From Spongiihabitans sp963422685 (lineage in GTDB: Bacteria; Pseudomonadota; Gammaproteobacteria; Arenicellales; Poriferihabitantaceae), in the NCBI GenBank assembly GCA_963422685.1, contig OY730442.1, positions 992,001-1,056,000 on the forward strand: 64,000 bases of DNA, read 5' to 3'. Positions within the stretch are counted from its first letter, which is position 1. Each line of letters starts with the position of its first letter. Under the pieces are notes generated by a model that worked only from the letters and a program-made list of their open reading frames with translations, was not told where the DNA came from and ran no database searches. Shown here in pieces: positions 27,774 to 35,877 of this stretch. Both the position numbers and the translations under genes were made by a program.

Positions 27774-28330
27774 TCATTCCCCCTCCTCGCTGGTTGCAAT
27801 CAGCCTCCCCCGCCGTCTTTTATTGATCTGTTTGATGTCTTTTATCGGGATCATGGTCCAGGCTTCCAGTTGACCGCGTCTGGCATTGGCTACGAACAGC
27901 AGGGGATGAACCTCTTCCCCGACCTTGATGAGTTTGAGCATTCGCACCCGCAGTGCGATTTCCCCGCTGCGTTTATGTCGATAGAAGCCGAGCCAGGCTT
28001 CTTGAGGATATTCCAGCAGTTCGGGCAACAGTGGCAGGTAGGGGCGCTGCGACCGGGGTCTTTGGCGATATGCTCGCCCAGCACCTTGGCGTTGACGTTG
28101 ATCGGATAAGTGAACCCATTATTGCCGGTGAGGGTGAACGCCTTCTCTTCCCCGCCGAGGATGCGGGTGAGTTCGGTCACGGTGGCCTGCGAACCGGTAA
28201 GGTATTCGCCCGGCGGTGTGTGCGTAGACAGCACCGGGAGATTGTCGGGTTGGTGAGTTGTTGATAGCGTCCGGCCTGATAGGCGGTGCGTTTGACGCCA
28301 GCAGTCACAAGATTGCGTTGTCGTACAAGC
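27774..28330 (-). pseudogene. Phage PBECR-type nuclease domain gene, frameshifted
   Basis: Read on the minus strand, three frame segments together give one protein: TAYQAGRYQQLTNP (about 28305-28260), then DNLPVLSTHTPPGEYLTGSQ to EHIAKDPGR (about 28258-28050), then YLPLLPELLEYPQEAWLGF to the stop at 27774. This resembles the barnase/EndoU/colicin-type nuclease domain found at the C-terminus of Mu-like head proteins (PBECR). Frame changes occur near 28258 and 28045. Upstream head-protein sequence is missing and plus-strand tail genes start here, so an inversion or deletion junction probably lies near 28300. Confidence 0.5.
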
Positions 28331-28575
28331 CGGTCAAGCGTCGGCGCATCACCTCGCACACGCGTTATGTTTATGGTTCGGTGCGGTATTTGGAGTCTGC
28401 TCCGAGCGCTCATGCTGGGACAGCCACCACGCACGGTCGCAATATTTACTTCCCGTCGGCGCGGATTGCGGCGAGTGGTGAGTGGGGGTTGAAGTCGCGG
28501 GAGCAGGCGCAGCAGTTTCAGTTGGTGTGTGAGGCCAGCGGCGAGATATATATTGATGGTACGGAGGCGGTGTAG
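28258..28575 (+). CDS. Phage tail protein, probably 5'-truncated
   Basis: The frame ends with NIYFPSARIAASGEWGLKSR and EIYIDGTEAV, like the C-terminus of siphophage tail-tube/major tail proteins, and stops exactly where the next tail gene begins. The first 20-30 residues overlap the minus-strand nuclease remnant and are unlike the rest, so the real N-terminus was probably lost at a rearrangement. Position before the tail chaperone pair and tape measure fits a major tail protein. Confidence 0.55.
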   Translation: MLIASGLIGGAFDASSHKIALSYKPVKRRRITSHTRYVYGSVRYLESAPSAHAGTATTHGRNIYFPSARIAASGEWGLKSREQAQQFQLVCEASGEIYIDGTEAV

Positions 28576-28914
28576 ATGTTTCGTCTGGTGAAGCCGGAGA
28601 CGATCACCTTGTCGGTGAAGTTGTCGCCGCCGGGTGGTCCGGCGGGAGAAATCAGGATTACCATGCGTTATCTGGGTCGGGATGAGCGAGTGGAATATCA
28701 GCAGCGCATTGCGGAGGAGAATCTGTATGACCAGGACATTGTGGACGATTTGCTGGTGGGCTGGGCCGGACTGGCGGATGAGCAGGGTCAGGCGCTGGAT
28801 TTCAGTGACGAGTCCAGGCGCAGGGAGGTATTGGATCTGGAATACGTATGGATACCGGTGCGCAATGCGGTATTGCAGGAATTGCTGGGTTCTTTGGCGT
28901 TAGAAAAAAACTGA
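28576..28914 (+). CDS. Phage tail assembly chaperone (lambda gpG-like)
   Basis: The ATG directly follows the stop of the upstream tail gene. The 112-residue product is acidic and helical in its second half (IAEENLYDQDIVDDLLVGWA), as in siphophage tail chaperones. Its last codons form a slippery sequence followed at once by TGA. In lambda-like phages the short protein and its frameshifted extension are both needed to assemble tails around the tape measure, whose gene follows here. Function is assigned mainly from position and the frameshift element. Confidence 0.75.
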   Translation: MFRLVKPETITLSVKLSPPGGPAGEIRITMRYLGRDERVEYQQRIAEENLYDQDIVDDLLVGWAGLADEQGQALDFSDESRRREVLDLEYVWIPVRNAVLQELLGSLALEKN

Positions 28915-28941
28915 TTGGCGCCGCCCGGGGCTGGGCGGCGC
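28905..28941 (+). promoter_or_regulatory. Programmed -1 ribosomal frameshift element
   Basis: The heptamer A AAA AAC (28905-28911) lies in the correct zero frame and is followed directly by TGA. After a six-base spacer (TGATTG) comes a perfect nine-base stem, GCGCCGCCC (28918-28926) with GGGCGGCGC (28933-28941), around a GGGGCT loop. Slippery heptamer, spacer length and strong stem are all canonical, and the -1 frame continues open for about 98 codons. Confidence 0.85.
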
Positions 28942-29207
28942 AGGCAGTGGGTGAGATAGAAGTCTGGCCGGACAATTGGCCGGTGGTAGAGGCCTGGAGT
29001 TTAATTTGCGATCAATGGCGGGTTGGTGCGATGGGCGGGGTGTTGGGGCTGGACTGGTCGGCGGTGAAGGTGCTGCTGAAAGCCCAGGGTGTGAAGCTCA
29101 CCAAGCGCCTGGTGCGGGGTTTACGGATGATGGAGCGCGAAGCGCGGCAGGTGCTGAATGAGCAGGACCGGTCAGGCCGTAACGAAGCCGGCCACCATCA
29201 GCCATAA
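28911..29207 (+). CDS. Frameshifted extension of the tail chaperone (gpGT-like)
   Basis: This frame has no good start of its own. It is entered by -1 slippage at A AAA AAC (28905-28911), giving a fusion of about 210 residues. The extension reads LIGAARGWAAQAVGEIEVWP, then DWSAVKVLLKAQGVKL, resembling DUF1799-type phage tail proteins. It ends in the basic GLRMMEREARQVLNEQDR region before 29207. The T part in lambda recruits the major tail protein. Here the ratio of short to long protein would be set by slippage efficiency. Confidence 0.7.
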   Translation: MIGAARGWAAQAVGEIEVWPDNWPVVEAWSLICDQWRVGAMGGVLGLDWSAVKVLLKAQGVKLTKRLVRGLRMMEREARQVLNEQDRSGRNEAGHHQP

Positions 29208-29255
29208 TGCCACAAACAGCAGAAAATTGATAAACCCCCAAAACCCTTGAAACAT
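29172..29255 (-). CDS. Possible 27-residue membrane peptide
   Basis: An ATG at 29255 on the minus strand opens a frame for a peptide beginning MFQGFWGFINFLLFVALWL, almost wholly hydrophobic. It overlaps the end of the tail chaperone extension on the other strand. Its hydrophobicity resembles the 36-residue peptide at 27364. No other evidence supports expression. Confidence 0.25.
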   Translation of the reverse strand: MFQGFWGFINFLLFVALWLMVAGFVTA

Positions 29256-29292
29256 ACCGTAAGTTTATATTATTGATTTAAAAGCGGCAACC

Positions 29293-30150
29293 ATGAGCAG
29301 AGATATTCGTACTGGTATCGTTATCACGGCTAAGGCCGAGACCGGCCCGGCGGTAAGGAAGACCCGTCAGGGGTTGGACTCCATCAGCCAGGGATTGAAT
29401 CGACTTGAGCGTCAAGCCAAGGTTACAGCCGGTGCGCTGTTCGGCGCTTCCCAGATGCGCAATTTCGGTGCGCATTTATTGCGTTCGTACAGCGAGATGG
29501 AGGATGGGTTGGTGGCGGTGGCCAAGACGGCGGATTTAAGCGCGGTGGAGGTGCGTCGATTAGGCGATGAAATCAACGCCATCGGTCAGCGGTTACCGGT
29601 GGCGCGCAAGGAATTGCTGGACGTTGCAGCGGCGGCGGGTCAGTTAGGGGTGAAGGGAGTGGGTAATCTATCGTTGTTCACTGAGACGGTGGGCAAGCTG
29701 GGGTTGGCGAGTAATTTATCCGGGGATGAAGCGGCGACATCGTTGGCGCGGATTCTTACCGTGACCGGCGAAGGGATTGGTCAGGTAGACCGGTTTGCCA
29801 GTGCGATTGTCTCGCTAGGTAACAATTTTGCGGCATCGGAGCGGGAGATTGCGCATCACGCCACCCGTTTGGCCACGGGTACGGCATTGTACGGAGTGGC
29901 AGCGCATGAGGCGGCGGCGTTGGGTGCGACTCTGGCGGCGTTAGGGTTGGAGGCGGAGTTGGGCGGTACAGCGGTGGCGCGTGCATTTGCTTCGATTGAT
30001 ATTGCGCTGCGCGAGGGTGGTGAAGGTGCGCGGGTATTGGCACAGGTGACGGGTCGGTCGGTGCAGTATTCCGCTGGCTCGCGTCCTTGCCAGTCGAGGC
30101 TATGGCCGCCCCGGGCAAATCGCCCGCCGACTCACTTAGCGGCAAATTGA
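29293..30150 (+). pseudogene. Phage tail tape measure protein, truncated
   Basis: The N-terminal region matches tape measure proteins: MSRDIRTGIVITAKAETGPA, LRSYSEMEDGLVAVAKTADL, RKELLDVAAAAGQLGVKG and a long stretch of alanine-rich helices. Intact tape measures are usually 600 to over 1000 residues, but here the phage sequence ends near codon 255 and the frame runs into unrelated residues to a stop at 30150. The break lies next to an integron attC half-site, so the phage and cassette segments were joined by deletion or recombination. The prophage is therefore defective. Confidence 0.75.
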
Positions 30151-30203
30151 GCGGTTGTTCCACTGCACCCGGGAAGAGTGCGCCGAGGCCAGTCGGCAGT
30201 TAG

Positions 30204-30230
30204 CTGTCCGCTGGAGTGATTTGTTATGTA
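30204..30230 (-). repeat. Probable half attC site at the prophage/cassette junction
   Basis: Just after the stop of the DUF1801 gene, the minus strand reads ACATAACAAATC then CTCCAGCGGAC, like the first half of an attC site. The second half and the GTTRRRY core are missing, and phage tape-measure sequence follows. It would be the 3' end of the DUF1801 cassette, cut by the junction. Confidence 0.4.
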
Positions 30231-30241
30231 TGATTTCCAGT

Positions 30242-30646
30242 TCAAGCTCCCAACAAGGGCAAATGCTTTATTTCGTGATACTGGAGAGACATTGAAATAC
30301 AGTGCTTTAATTCCTTTAGTGGCAATTCTCCAGAAATGGGCAATACTATCGCCCTGTTTCCCTCAAAGTTAAAGACACCCCGATAGACTTCTCTAAATGT
30401 ATCCACGAGCCGGGTTTTACAATGAAAATATACAAATAATTGATGGGGGCATTTTTGTTTCCAATCTATTCTAACCGTACTGCCTTCTCTGGCGAGATAA
30501 CTTGGCTCCCCCCATTTTAAGGTTTCAGTTATTTCCCCTAACTCACTATCTTCAGCAGCCTCAAATATAAGATTTCGTATTCTCATCAATTGCGTTCGAG
30601 CGTTTTCAGGGTAGGAAACAAATTTTGTTGTTACTATTGAATTCAT
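30242..30646 (-). CDS. DUF1801-domain protein on an integron cassette
   Basis: The 134-residue product has the DUF1801/YdhG-like pattern with KWGEPSYLAREGSTVRIDWK and the later VYRGVFNFEGNRAIVLPI. This fold is a small alpha/beta domain of unknown activity that is common in integron cassettes. An attC site ends 22 bases upstream of the ATG, and a half site follows the stop, the usual cassette layout. Its lower GC than the neighbouring phage genes is also typical of cassettes. Confidence 0.8.
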   Translation of the reverse strand: MNSIVTTKFVSYPENARTQLMRIRNLIFEAAEDSELGEITETLKWGEPSYLAREGSTVRIDWKQKCPHQLFVYFHCKTRLVDTFREVYRGVFNFEGNRAIVLPISGELPLKELKHCISMSLQYHEIKHLPLLGA

Positions 30647-30667
30647 CTGTTTTTTCCCAATGTTGGC

Positions 30668-30731
30668 ACCTAACGTTGAAGCTCAGCGGCGCGGCGGCAA
30701 CGCCGCGTTCGTCTGCATGCGCTGGTTAAGC
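30668..30731 (-). repeat. Integron attC recombination site
   Basis: On the minus strand the 64-base site begins with R'' GCTTAAC (RYYYAAC) at 30731-30725 and ends with R' GTTAGGT (GTTRRRY) at 30674-30668. Between them are partly complementary arms (GCATGCAG with CTGAGCTTC) and a central GC-rich hairpin (GCGGCGTTGCCGC). Core boxes, length and imperfect palindrome fit attC. The stop codon of the upstream gene lies inside R'', as often in cassettes. No integrase gene is in the window. Confidence 0.75.
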
Positions 30732-31078
30732 ATCTGAGTCGATTTCGATTGCATTTGAGTAATTGCCCGAATTGGGGGTCAATTGAATCCAGTCTGCAAT
30801 CTTCACTTGCAAGTCTTTATTAGCAAAATCTTTAGCAACAGCTTCTAAATATTTCTCATTAACTTTAAAACCTTCGAGCTTCATTACTTCGATTCCGATT
30901 CTGGTTAGCAAATAGACCTCATCTTCAACTTCTTTCGTGGCGTCTTCATGCTCTAGTAGAATGATTTTGTTGTTAGCTTATAGTGGGTAGAGGTATCCAT
31001 CAGCGTCGATAGTTTTATAAGTTGTGCTAAGCCCCATCGCTTCTACTCCGGACAGAATTCCGATGTCTTGCAGGAATA

Positions 31079-31099
31079 AAAGCCGGGAATATTGTAATC
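31079..31099 (+). repeat. Left copy of 21-bp direct repeat flanking the IS
   Basis: AAAGCCGGGAATATTGTAATC lies immediately outside the left terminal inverted repeat and recurs at 32018-32038 with one mismatch. It is part of the interrupted gene (coding LQYSRL on the minus strand), so it is a target duplication, longer than the 8-9 bp usual for IS256. Confidence 0.75.
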
Positions 31100-32017
31100 G
31101 AGAGAGTAACAAAATCTGTGTAACAGTTTATTATAGCCTTGGCTATGGGATAGGATAGGCACTATGGAAGAAGACAGAACTACAGGCGATTGCCAGGGCA
31201 GCCGCGGAAAACATCAAAACAGAGGATGATCTCAATGAGTTCAGGCAGATACTGACCAGGATTACGGTCGAAACGGCACTGAATGCCGAACTGGACGACC
31301 ACCTGGGATACTCCAGGCAGGAGTCATTTGATGCTGGAAATAGCCGCAACGGTTATACCAGCAAGCTGCTGCAAACCGAGGATGGTCAGTTCGAGTTGAA
31401 CCCCCCGCGCGCCTGGGCTGGTAGTTTTCAGCCCCAGTTGGTTAAAAAGCATCAGCGGCGATTTACGTCGATGGATGACAAAATTCTGTCCTGTATGCCC
31501 AAGGCATGACGACCCGGGAAATGGTCTCAACATTCAAGGAAATGTACGATGCAGATGTTTCCGCGACCCTGATCTCCAGAATCAGCGATGCCGTTATCAA
31601 CGAAGTGGTCGAATGGCAATCCCTATCCCATCGTTTACCTGGACTGCATTGAAGAAGCGCTGCTGGCGCTGGATCGATTCGCCGAGCGTTGGGACAGCAA
31701 ATACCCTCAGATCAGCCGCTGCTGGCGCGCCCACCGGGAGCAACTACCCCGAAGAAATCCGCAAAGCGATCTATACCACCAATGCGATTGAGTCGCTCAA
31801 CAGCGTGATTCGAAAGGCGATCAGGAAACGCATGCTGTTTCCGACCGACGACTCGGCGAAGAAAATGCTCTATCTGGCGACCCAGGCGGCGACCCGGAAT
31901 TGGATCATGCCAATCCGGAATTGGAAACTGGCGCTGAATAGATTTATGATCGAGTTTGAAGACCGCTTGACGGACTACATTTAACCTGGACAGTTACACA
32001 GTAAAATTTACAGTCTC
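31100..32017 (+). mobile_element. IS256-family insertion sequence, internally deleted
   Basis: The 918-bp element is bounded by imperfect 28-bp inverted repeats (31100-31127 and 31990-32017, 19 matches by eye, sharing CTGTGTAAC). It contains only transposase fragments and is about 400 bp shorter than complete IS256-type elements. It interrupts the DUF2806-like cassette gene and is flanked by 21-bp direct repeats. Confidence 0.8.
31155..31984 (+). pseudogene. IS256-family (mutator-type) transposase remnant
   Basis: The first part reads ENIKTEDDLNEFRQILTRIT, ELDDHLGYSRQE and the NSRNGYTSKLLQTEDGQFEL motif typical of IS256 transposases. A frameshift near 31490 is followed by YAQGMTTREMVSTFKEMYD and ISDAVINEVVEWQ. 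A deletion of roughly 120 codons then removes the DDE catalytic core. The remaining 3' part contains YPEEIRKAIYTTNAIESLNS and NRFMIEFEDRL before the stop at 31984. It cannot be active. Confidence 0.85.
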
Positions 32018-32038
32018 AAAGCCGAGAATATTGTAATC
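32018..32038 (+). repeat. Right copy of 21-bp direct repeat flanking the IS
   Basis: AAAGCCGAGAATATTGTAATC directly follows the right terminal inverted repeat and matches 31079-31099 at 20 of 21 positions. Confidence 0.75.
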
Positions 32039-32709
32039 CAAATTTTTTGAGGAACTCTTCCTTTTTTCTATATATTGTACCTCCGATTACAAAACTCGCT
32101 GCGATGCTAATTAAGTTCCGCCTTATCTTTTGAAATCCCTTTTAAAAACTCTAAAGTTCGAAACGAGTATGTGCCTGGTTGCCTAATCTCCAGCAAGAAT
32201 TTCCCCCGACAAGCCCTGGAGCTCTTCAGTCGAAACTCGACCCGCATATTCTCTCCAAGAATACAACCATCTTCCACCGAATCTTCTGAAGGTTCTTGTG
32301 CCTCTTGTCCTAATATATCCTCTGCCGCCATGATGGCTTTTGCGACATTTACTTCTTTACACACCACTTCTGAAATTTCTATTGAAGATGATTTTGCTTT
32401 TAGTGTGATAGCTGAAAAATCTATCCCTGGTTCAATTCTATCGGCTTCATCTGAAATTTCTGTTTCTACCGTTAGTAGTTTACGATTTTTGGTAGTTGGA
32501 AAGATTGATTCGCCAGACTTTATAGATTCGACTTGTTTCTCGGTCTCGGCAATTAGTAACATCTCCTTATCTACGAATTTCTGCTTTCGCTTGAGTTAAA
32601 CGTTTTTCTTGCCAGGGCGCTAGTAGTGAGCCCATGCCTTTTTCGGCCAGGGTTTCCCACATCTTTATGAGTAATTTTTCGCTCGGACAGTCCAGATTTT
32701 TTCTCAGAT

Positions 32710-32716
32710 GCCTAAC
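32710..32716 (-). repeat. Integron cassette core GTTAGGC
   Basis: On the minus strand GTTAGGC (GTTRRRY) lies just before the reconstructed DUF2806-like coding sequence, where the upstream cassette boundary is expected. No matching R'' box is found further upstream, so the rest of that attC site has been lost or diverged. A seven-base match alone would be weak; position gives it weight. Confidence 0.4.
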
Positions 32717-32961
32717 AGCCAATTAGACGACACCTGTGACTCCACTGTCGCCTATCGACTTTTATCGCATTACAGCAAGCAACGGTTTATCATGCAATAC
32801 AAACACCATTTCTGTTTACCAGCGCCAGGTTGTATTGCAGATTACCCTGCCGACTATCCTGAGTTAATCCGGTTTCCGACCCAGTGGATATTCGGTTTTC
32901 TCGTGCCAAGCATTTTCAATAATTCTGCGAACGGACCTGAAACGAAAAATACCCTGACCTG

Positions 32962-34161
32962 ATGTCCACTGAAATCATGCCTGTACCGCCCAATCAAACT
33001 CAAATCGATCATTCTATGGCTCTTTCCGGGGTGATTGCGGAAAGTATTAATAATAATGACGGCTGGATCAGTTTTGAACAATACATGAACACGGCGCTGT
33101 ATGCGCCGGGGCTGGGATACTACGGTGCCGGGGCGAATAAAATTGGCGGCGATGGAGATTTCATTACCGCGCCCTCTCTGGGGCAGCAATTTGCCGCATG
33201 TCTGGCCAGGCAGTGCGGCGAAATTCTAAAAAACCTGAAGTCAGAGCAGCCTGCCATGCTGGTTGAATTCGGTGCCGGCACCGGTCAACTGGCCCTGGAC
33301 CTTCTGGCGCATCTGGATACGTTGCACAGCCTGCCGCAGCAATACCTGATGGTCGAGACCAGCCCGGAATTGCAACAGCGGCAAAACCAGCTCATCAAAA
33401 GGCATCGGCCGGACTTGTTGAATATTGTCAGTTGGGTGGACCATGTTCCGGTAAACGGCGTTTGCGGTGTTATTATTGCCAACGAGTTGCTGGATGCCTT
33501 GCCAGTCAAGCGTTTTCAAATCGACCCACACGGGCAGGCCAGGGAGCTCGGGGTTGCATTGCGCGACGGGGAGTTTGTCTGGCAGCTTTCCCATCAGTCC
33601 TTGTCGAATATGTTACAGCAGCGTTTAAATCGATTTAACCTGCCGCCAGGCTATCGCAGTGAAATTGGCGGTTATGCCGAGAGTTGGGCGCGCTCTATCG
33701 GCAAGTGTTTACGTGCGGGCGCGATAATTTTGATCGATTACGGGTTCCCACAATCAGAGTTTTATCATTGGGACCGGGTGCAGGGCACATTGATGTGTCA
33801 CTATCGACACATGGCACACGACAATCCTTTTTTCTATCCCGGGATTCAGGACATTACCGCCCATGTGGATTTCAGCGCAGTGGCCGCAGCCGGTTGTGAT
33901 GCAGGTCTGGACGTGGCGGGGTATTGTAATCAGAGTAGTTTCCTGCTGTCTTTGGGGCTGCTGGACAGTTTGCAGCAGGCACAAGAATATGATTCGGCGC
34001 AGACCGGGCCAACTGCAAATTCCATCAGCCTGGCCCGGGAAGTGAAAAAATTAACCCTTCCGCATGAAATGGGCGAGTTATTCAAAGTCATCGCATTGAC
34101 CAAAAATTACTCCCGAAAATTGCGCGGATTCAGCATGCAGAATCATCGGGAGCGGTTGTAA
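32962..34161 (+). CDS. MidA/NDUFAF7-family SAM-dependent methyltransferase
   Basis: The 399-residue protein has the family opening ISFEQYMNTALYAPGLGYY and the pair GDGDFITAPSLGQQFA and LVEFGAGTGQLALDLL (SAM-binding motif I). IIANELLDALPV follows, as in NDUFAF7, which methylates an arginine of respiratory complex I in mitochondria. The bacterial role is not settled, though a similar protein-arginine methylation is plausible. It overlaps uppP by one base (TAATG). Confidence 0.88.
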   Translation: MSTEIMPVPPNQTQIDHSMALSGVIAESINNNDGWISFEQYMNTALYAPGLGYYGAGANKIGGDGDFITAPSLGQQFAACLARQCGEILKNLKSEQPAMLVEFGAGTGQLALDLLAHLDTLHSLPQQYLMVETSPELQQRQNQLIKRHRPDLLNIVSWVDHVPVNGVCGVIIANELLDALPVKRFQIDPHGQARELGVALRDGEFVWQLSHQSLSNMLQQRLNRFNLPPGYRSEIGGYAESWARSIGKCLRAGAIILIDYGFPQSEFYHWDRVQGTLMCHYRHMAHDNPFFYPGIQDITAHVDFSAVAAAGCDAGLDVAGYCNQSSFLLSLGLLDSLQQAQEYDSAQTGPTANSISLAREVKKLTLPHEMGELFKVIALTKNYSRKLRGFSMQNHRERL

Positions 34162-34958
34162 TGGAGTGGATTCACGCCTTCTGGTTGGCGGTGGTTCAGG
34201 GCATCACCGAGTTTTTACCCATTTCCAGTTCGGGTCACCTGGCGCTGATGCCATCAATATTTAACTGGGCTGATCAGGGATTGGCTTTTGACGTCGCGGT
34301 ACATGTTGGAACATTGATTGCGGTGCTGGGTTATTTTCATAAAGATGTCAGTCTGATTGCGCGAGACTGGTTCCGGTGCATAACTGGCGGGCCGACAACC
34401 GGCCGCAGCAAACTGGCCTGGGCCATTGTTTTTGCCACGGTTCCAGTGGGCGTGGCGGCCATTTTTATGCAGCATCTGGTAAGCACTGTTTTCAGGAATC
34501 CCGTATCTATTGCCTGGGCGACCATCGTATTTGCGCTTGTTTTGGGTTGGGCTGACCGGGCGGGCGCCAAAAAACGCGCCATTGGTTCGATAACGTGGAA
34601 AGATGTCCTGGTGATTGGCGCCGCGCAGGCATTGGCGTTGATTCCCGGGGCATCGCGGTCGGGGGTAACCATTTCCGCCGGGCTGGCCATGGGGTTAAGC
34701 CGTGACGCGGCGGCCCGGTTTTCTTTTTTGCTGGCGATACCGGTTATCGCATTGGCGGGAGTATGGCAATACCAGGGCCTGACTGCTCAGGGGCATACTG
34801 TCCAGTGGAGCATATTAATTTTTGGTGCGTTAATCTCGGCGGTTGTGGCGATGAGCTGCATTCATTTTTTCCTGAGGTATCTGCAACGATTCAGCATGTT
34901 TCCATTTGTGCTCTACCGGGTTATTCTGGGTGTGATTTTGTTAATAGTGTTCATGTAG
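34161..34958 (+). CDS. uppP: Undecaprenyl-diphosphatase
   Basis: The 265-residue integral membrane enzyme recycles undecaprenyl diphosphate to the monophosphate carrier for peptidoglycan synthesis and gives bacitracin tolerance. It has the conserved catalytic segments VVQGITEFLPISSSGHLAL near the N-terminus and PGASRSGVTISAGLAMGLSR in the centre, with about seven membrane helices. Length matches E. coli UppP (273). Confidence 0.95.
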   Translation: MEWIHAFWLAVVQGITEFLPISSSGHLALMPSIFNWADQGLAFDVAVHVGTLIAVLGYFHKDVSLIARDWFRCITGGPTTGRSKLAWAIVFATVPVGVAAIFMQHLVSTVFRNPVSIAWATIVFALVLGWADRAGAKKRAIGSITWKDVLVIGAAQALALIPGASRSGVTISAGLAMGLSRDAAARFSFLLAIPVIALAGVWQYQGLTAQGHTVQWSILIFGALISAVVAMSCIHFFLRYLQRFSMFPFVLYRVILGVILLIVFM

Positions 34959-35019
34959 AATCCGCGCTCGAAGTGATTCCAGATAACAATATGCGCTCCA
35001 TTTTTATCGACTTCTCCGC

Positions 35020-35859
35020 ATGAAAACCACCGCCGGACAGTTTCGGCAATGGCCGAACAAAGCCATCACACTTTTGGGCATGTCCGGGGTCGGCAAAACC
35101 ACTTTTTCGGCGAAACTGCCGGCGAATTCATGGTTCCACTATTCGGGCGATTATCGCATTGGCACCAAGTATCTGGACGAGCCCATGCTGGACGATATTA
35201 AATCCAGGGCGATGGAAAACCCGTTTCTTGCGCAAATGCTGCGCCAGGATTCCATATATATTCGTAACAACATCACCGTGGGGCACCTGCAGCCCATATC
35301 CATGTTTTTGGGAAAAATTGGCAACCCTGATCTGGGTGGATTGCGCGTGGGTGAGTTCAAGCGGCGACAGGCATTGTTTCGGGATGCCGAGGCGAATGCC
35401 ATGGCGGACGTCGGCGCGTTCATAAAAAAGGCGCAGGCAATTTACCAGTACCCGCATTTCATCAATGACGCTGGCGGCAGTATTTGCAGTCTGTCCGATG
35501 ACGAATGCTGGAATACTTTATCCAGGCTTACCGTCGTACTGTATTTACGCACAAGCGAAGACATGGAGCATACCCTGATCGAGCGGGCCAGGGAAAATCC
35601 CAAGCCACTGTTCTATGAAGAGACGTTTCTGGATGATCATTTATCAGCGTATATGCAGAGCCGGGAATTACAATCTACCGATGAGATTGTTCCAGATCAA
35701 TTCGTGCAGTGGGTTTTTCCAAAATTGATAAGCTATCGTAAACCACAATATGAAAGGATAGCGGAAAAATACGGGCACACCATTGATGCGGAAAAAATAT
35801 TTGGTTTGCGTGATGCGGCCGATTTGATAGAGTTGATTTGTGACAGCATGAAAAATTAG
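35020..35859 (+). CDS. P-loop ATPase/kinase-like protein of unknown role
   Basis: The 279-residue protein carries a Walker A motif GMSGVGKTTFS near residue 20 and later a helical C-terminal half without recognised domains. SGDYRIGTKYLDEPMLDDIK follows the P-loop closely. It is soluble, with no membrane segments. It lies 18 bases before a homoserine succinyltransferase-like gene and probably shares its transcript, hinting at a link to methionine metabolism, but the substrate is unknown. Confidence 0.7.
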   Translation: MKTTAGQFRQWPNKAITLLGMSGVGKTTFSAKLPANSWFHYSGDYRIGTKYLDEPMLDDIKSRAMENPFLAQMLRQDSIYIRNNITVGHLQPISMFLGKIGNPDLGGLRVGEFKRRQALFRDAEANAMADVGAFIKKAQAIYQYPHFINDAGGSICSLSDDECWNTLSRLTVVLYLRTSEDMEHTLIERARENPKPLFYEETFLDDHLSAYMQSRELQSTDEIVPDQFVQWVFPKLISYRKPQYERIAEKYGHTIDAEKIFGLRDAADLIELICDSMKN

Positions 35860-35877
35860 CGCGGGAATGCACAGGAT

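Larger units (their letters stand above)
30726..32716 (-). pseudogene. DUF2806-like cassette gene broken by IS256-family insertion
   Basis: Pieces of one minus-strand gene flank the insertion sequence. The upstream part (about 32680-32107 plus continuation to 32018) contains SEKLLIKMWETLAEKGMGSL, EMLLIAETEKQVES, REIRQPGTYS-like and RTLEFLKGISKDKAEL, then FVIGGTIYRKKEEFLKKFGL. The downstream part (31099-30726) continues QYSRLLFLQDIGILSGVEAM to ANNKIILLEHEDATKE and ends in the attC site. The order matches DUF2806 proteins. Besides the insertion there are a stop-plus-frameshift near 32570, another near 32110 and an in-frame TAA near 30976. The 5' limit is a GTTAGGC cassette core. Function of the family is unknown. 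Confidence 0.6.
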
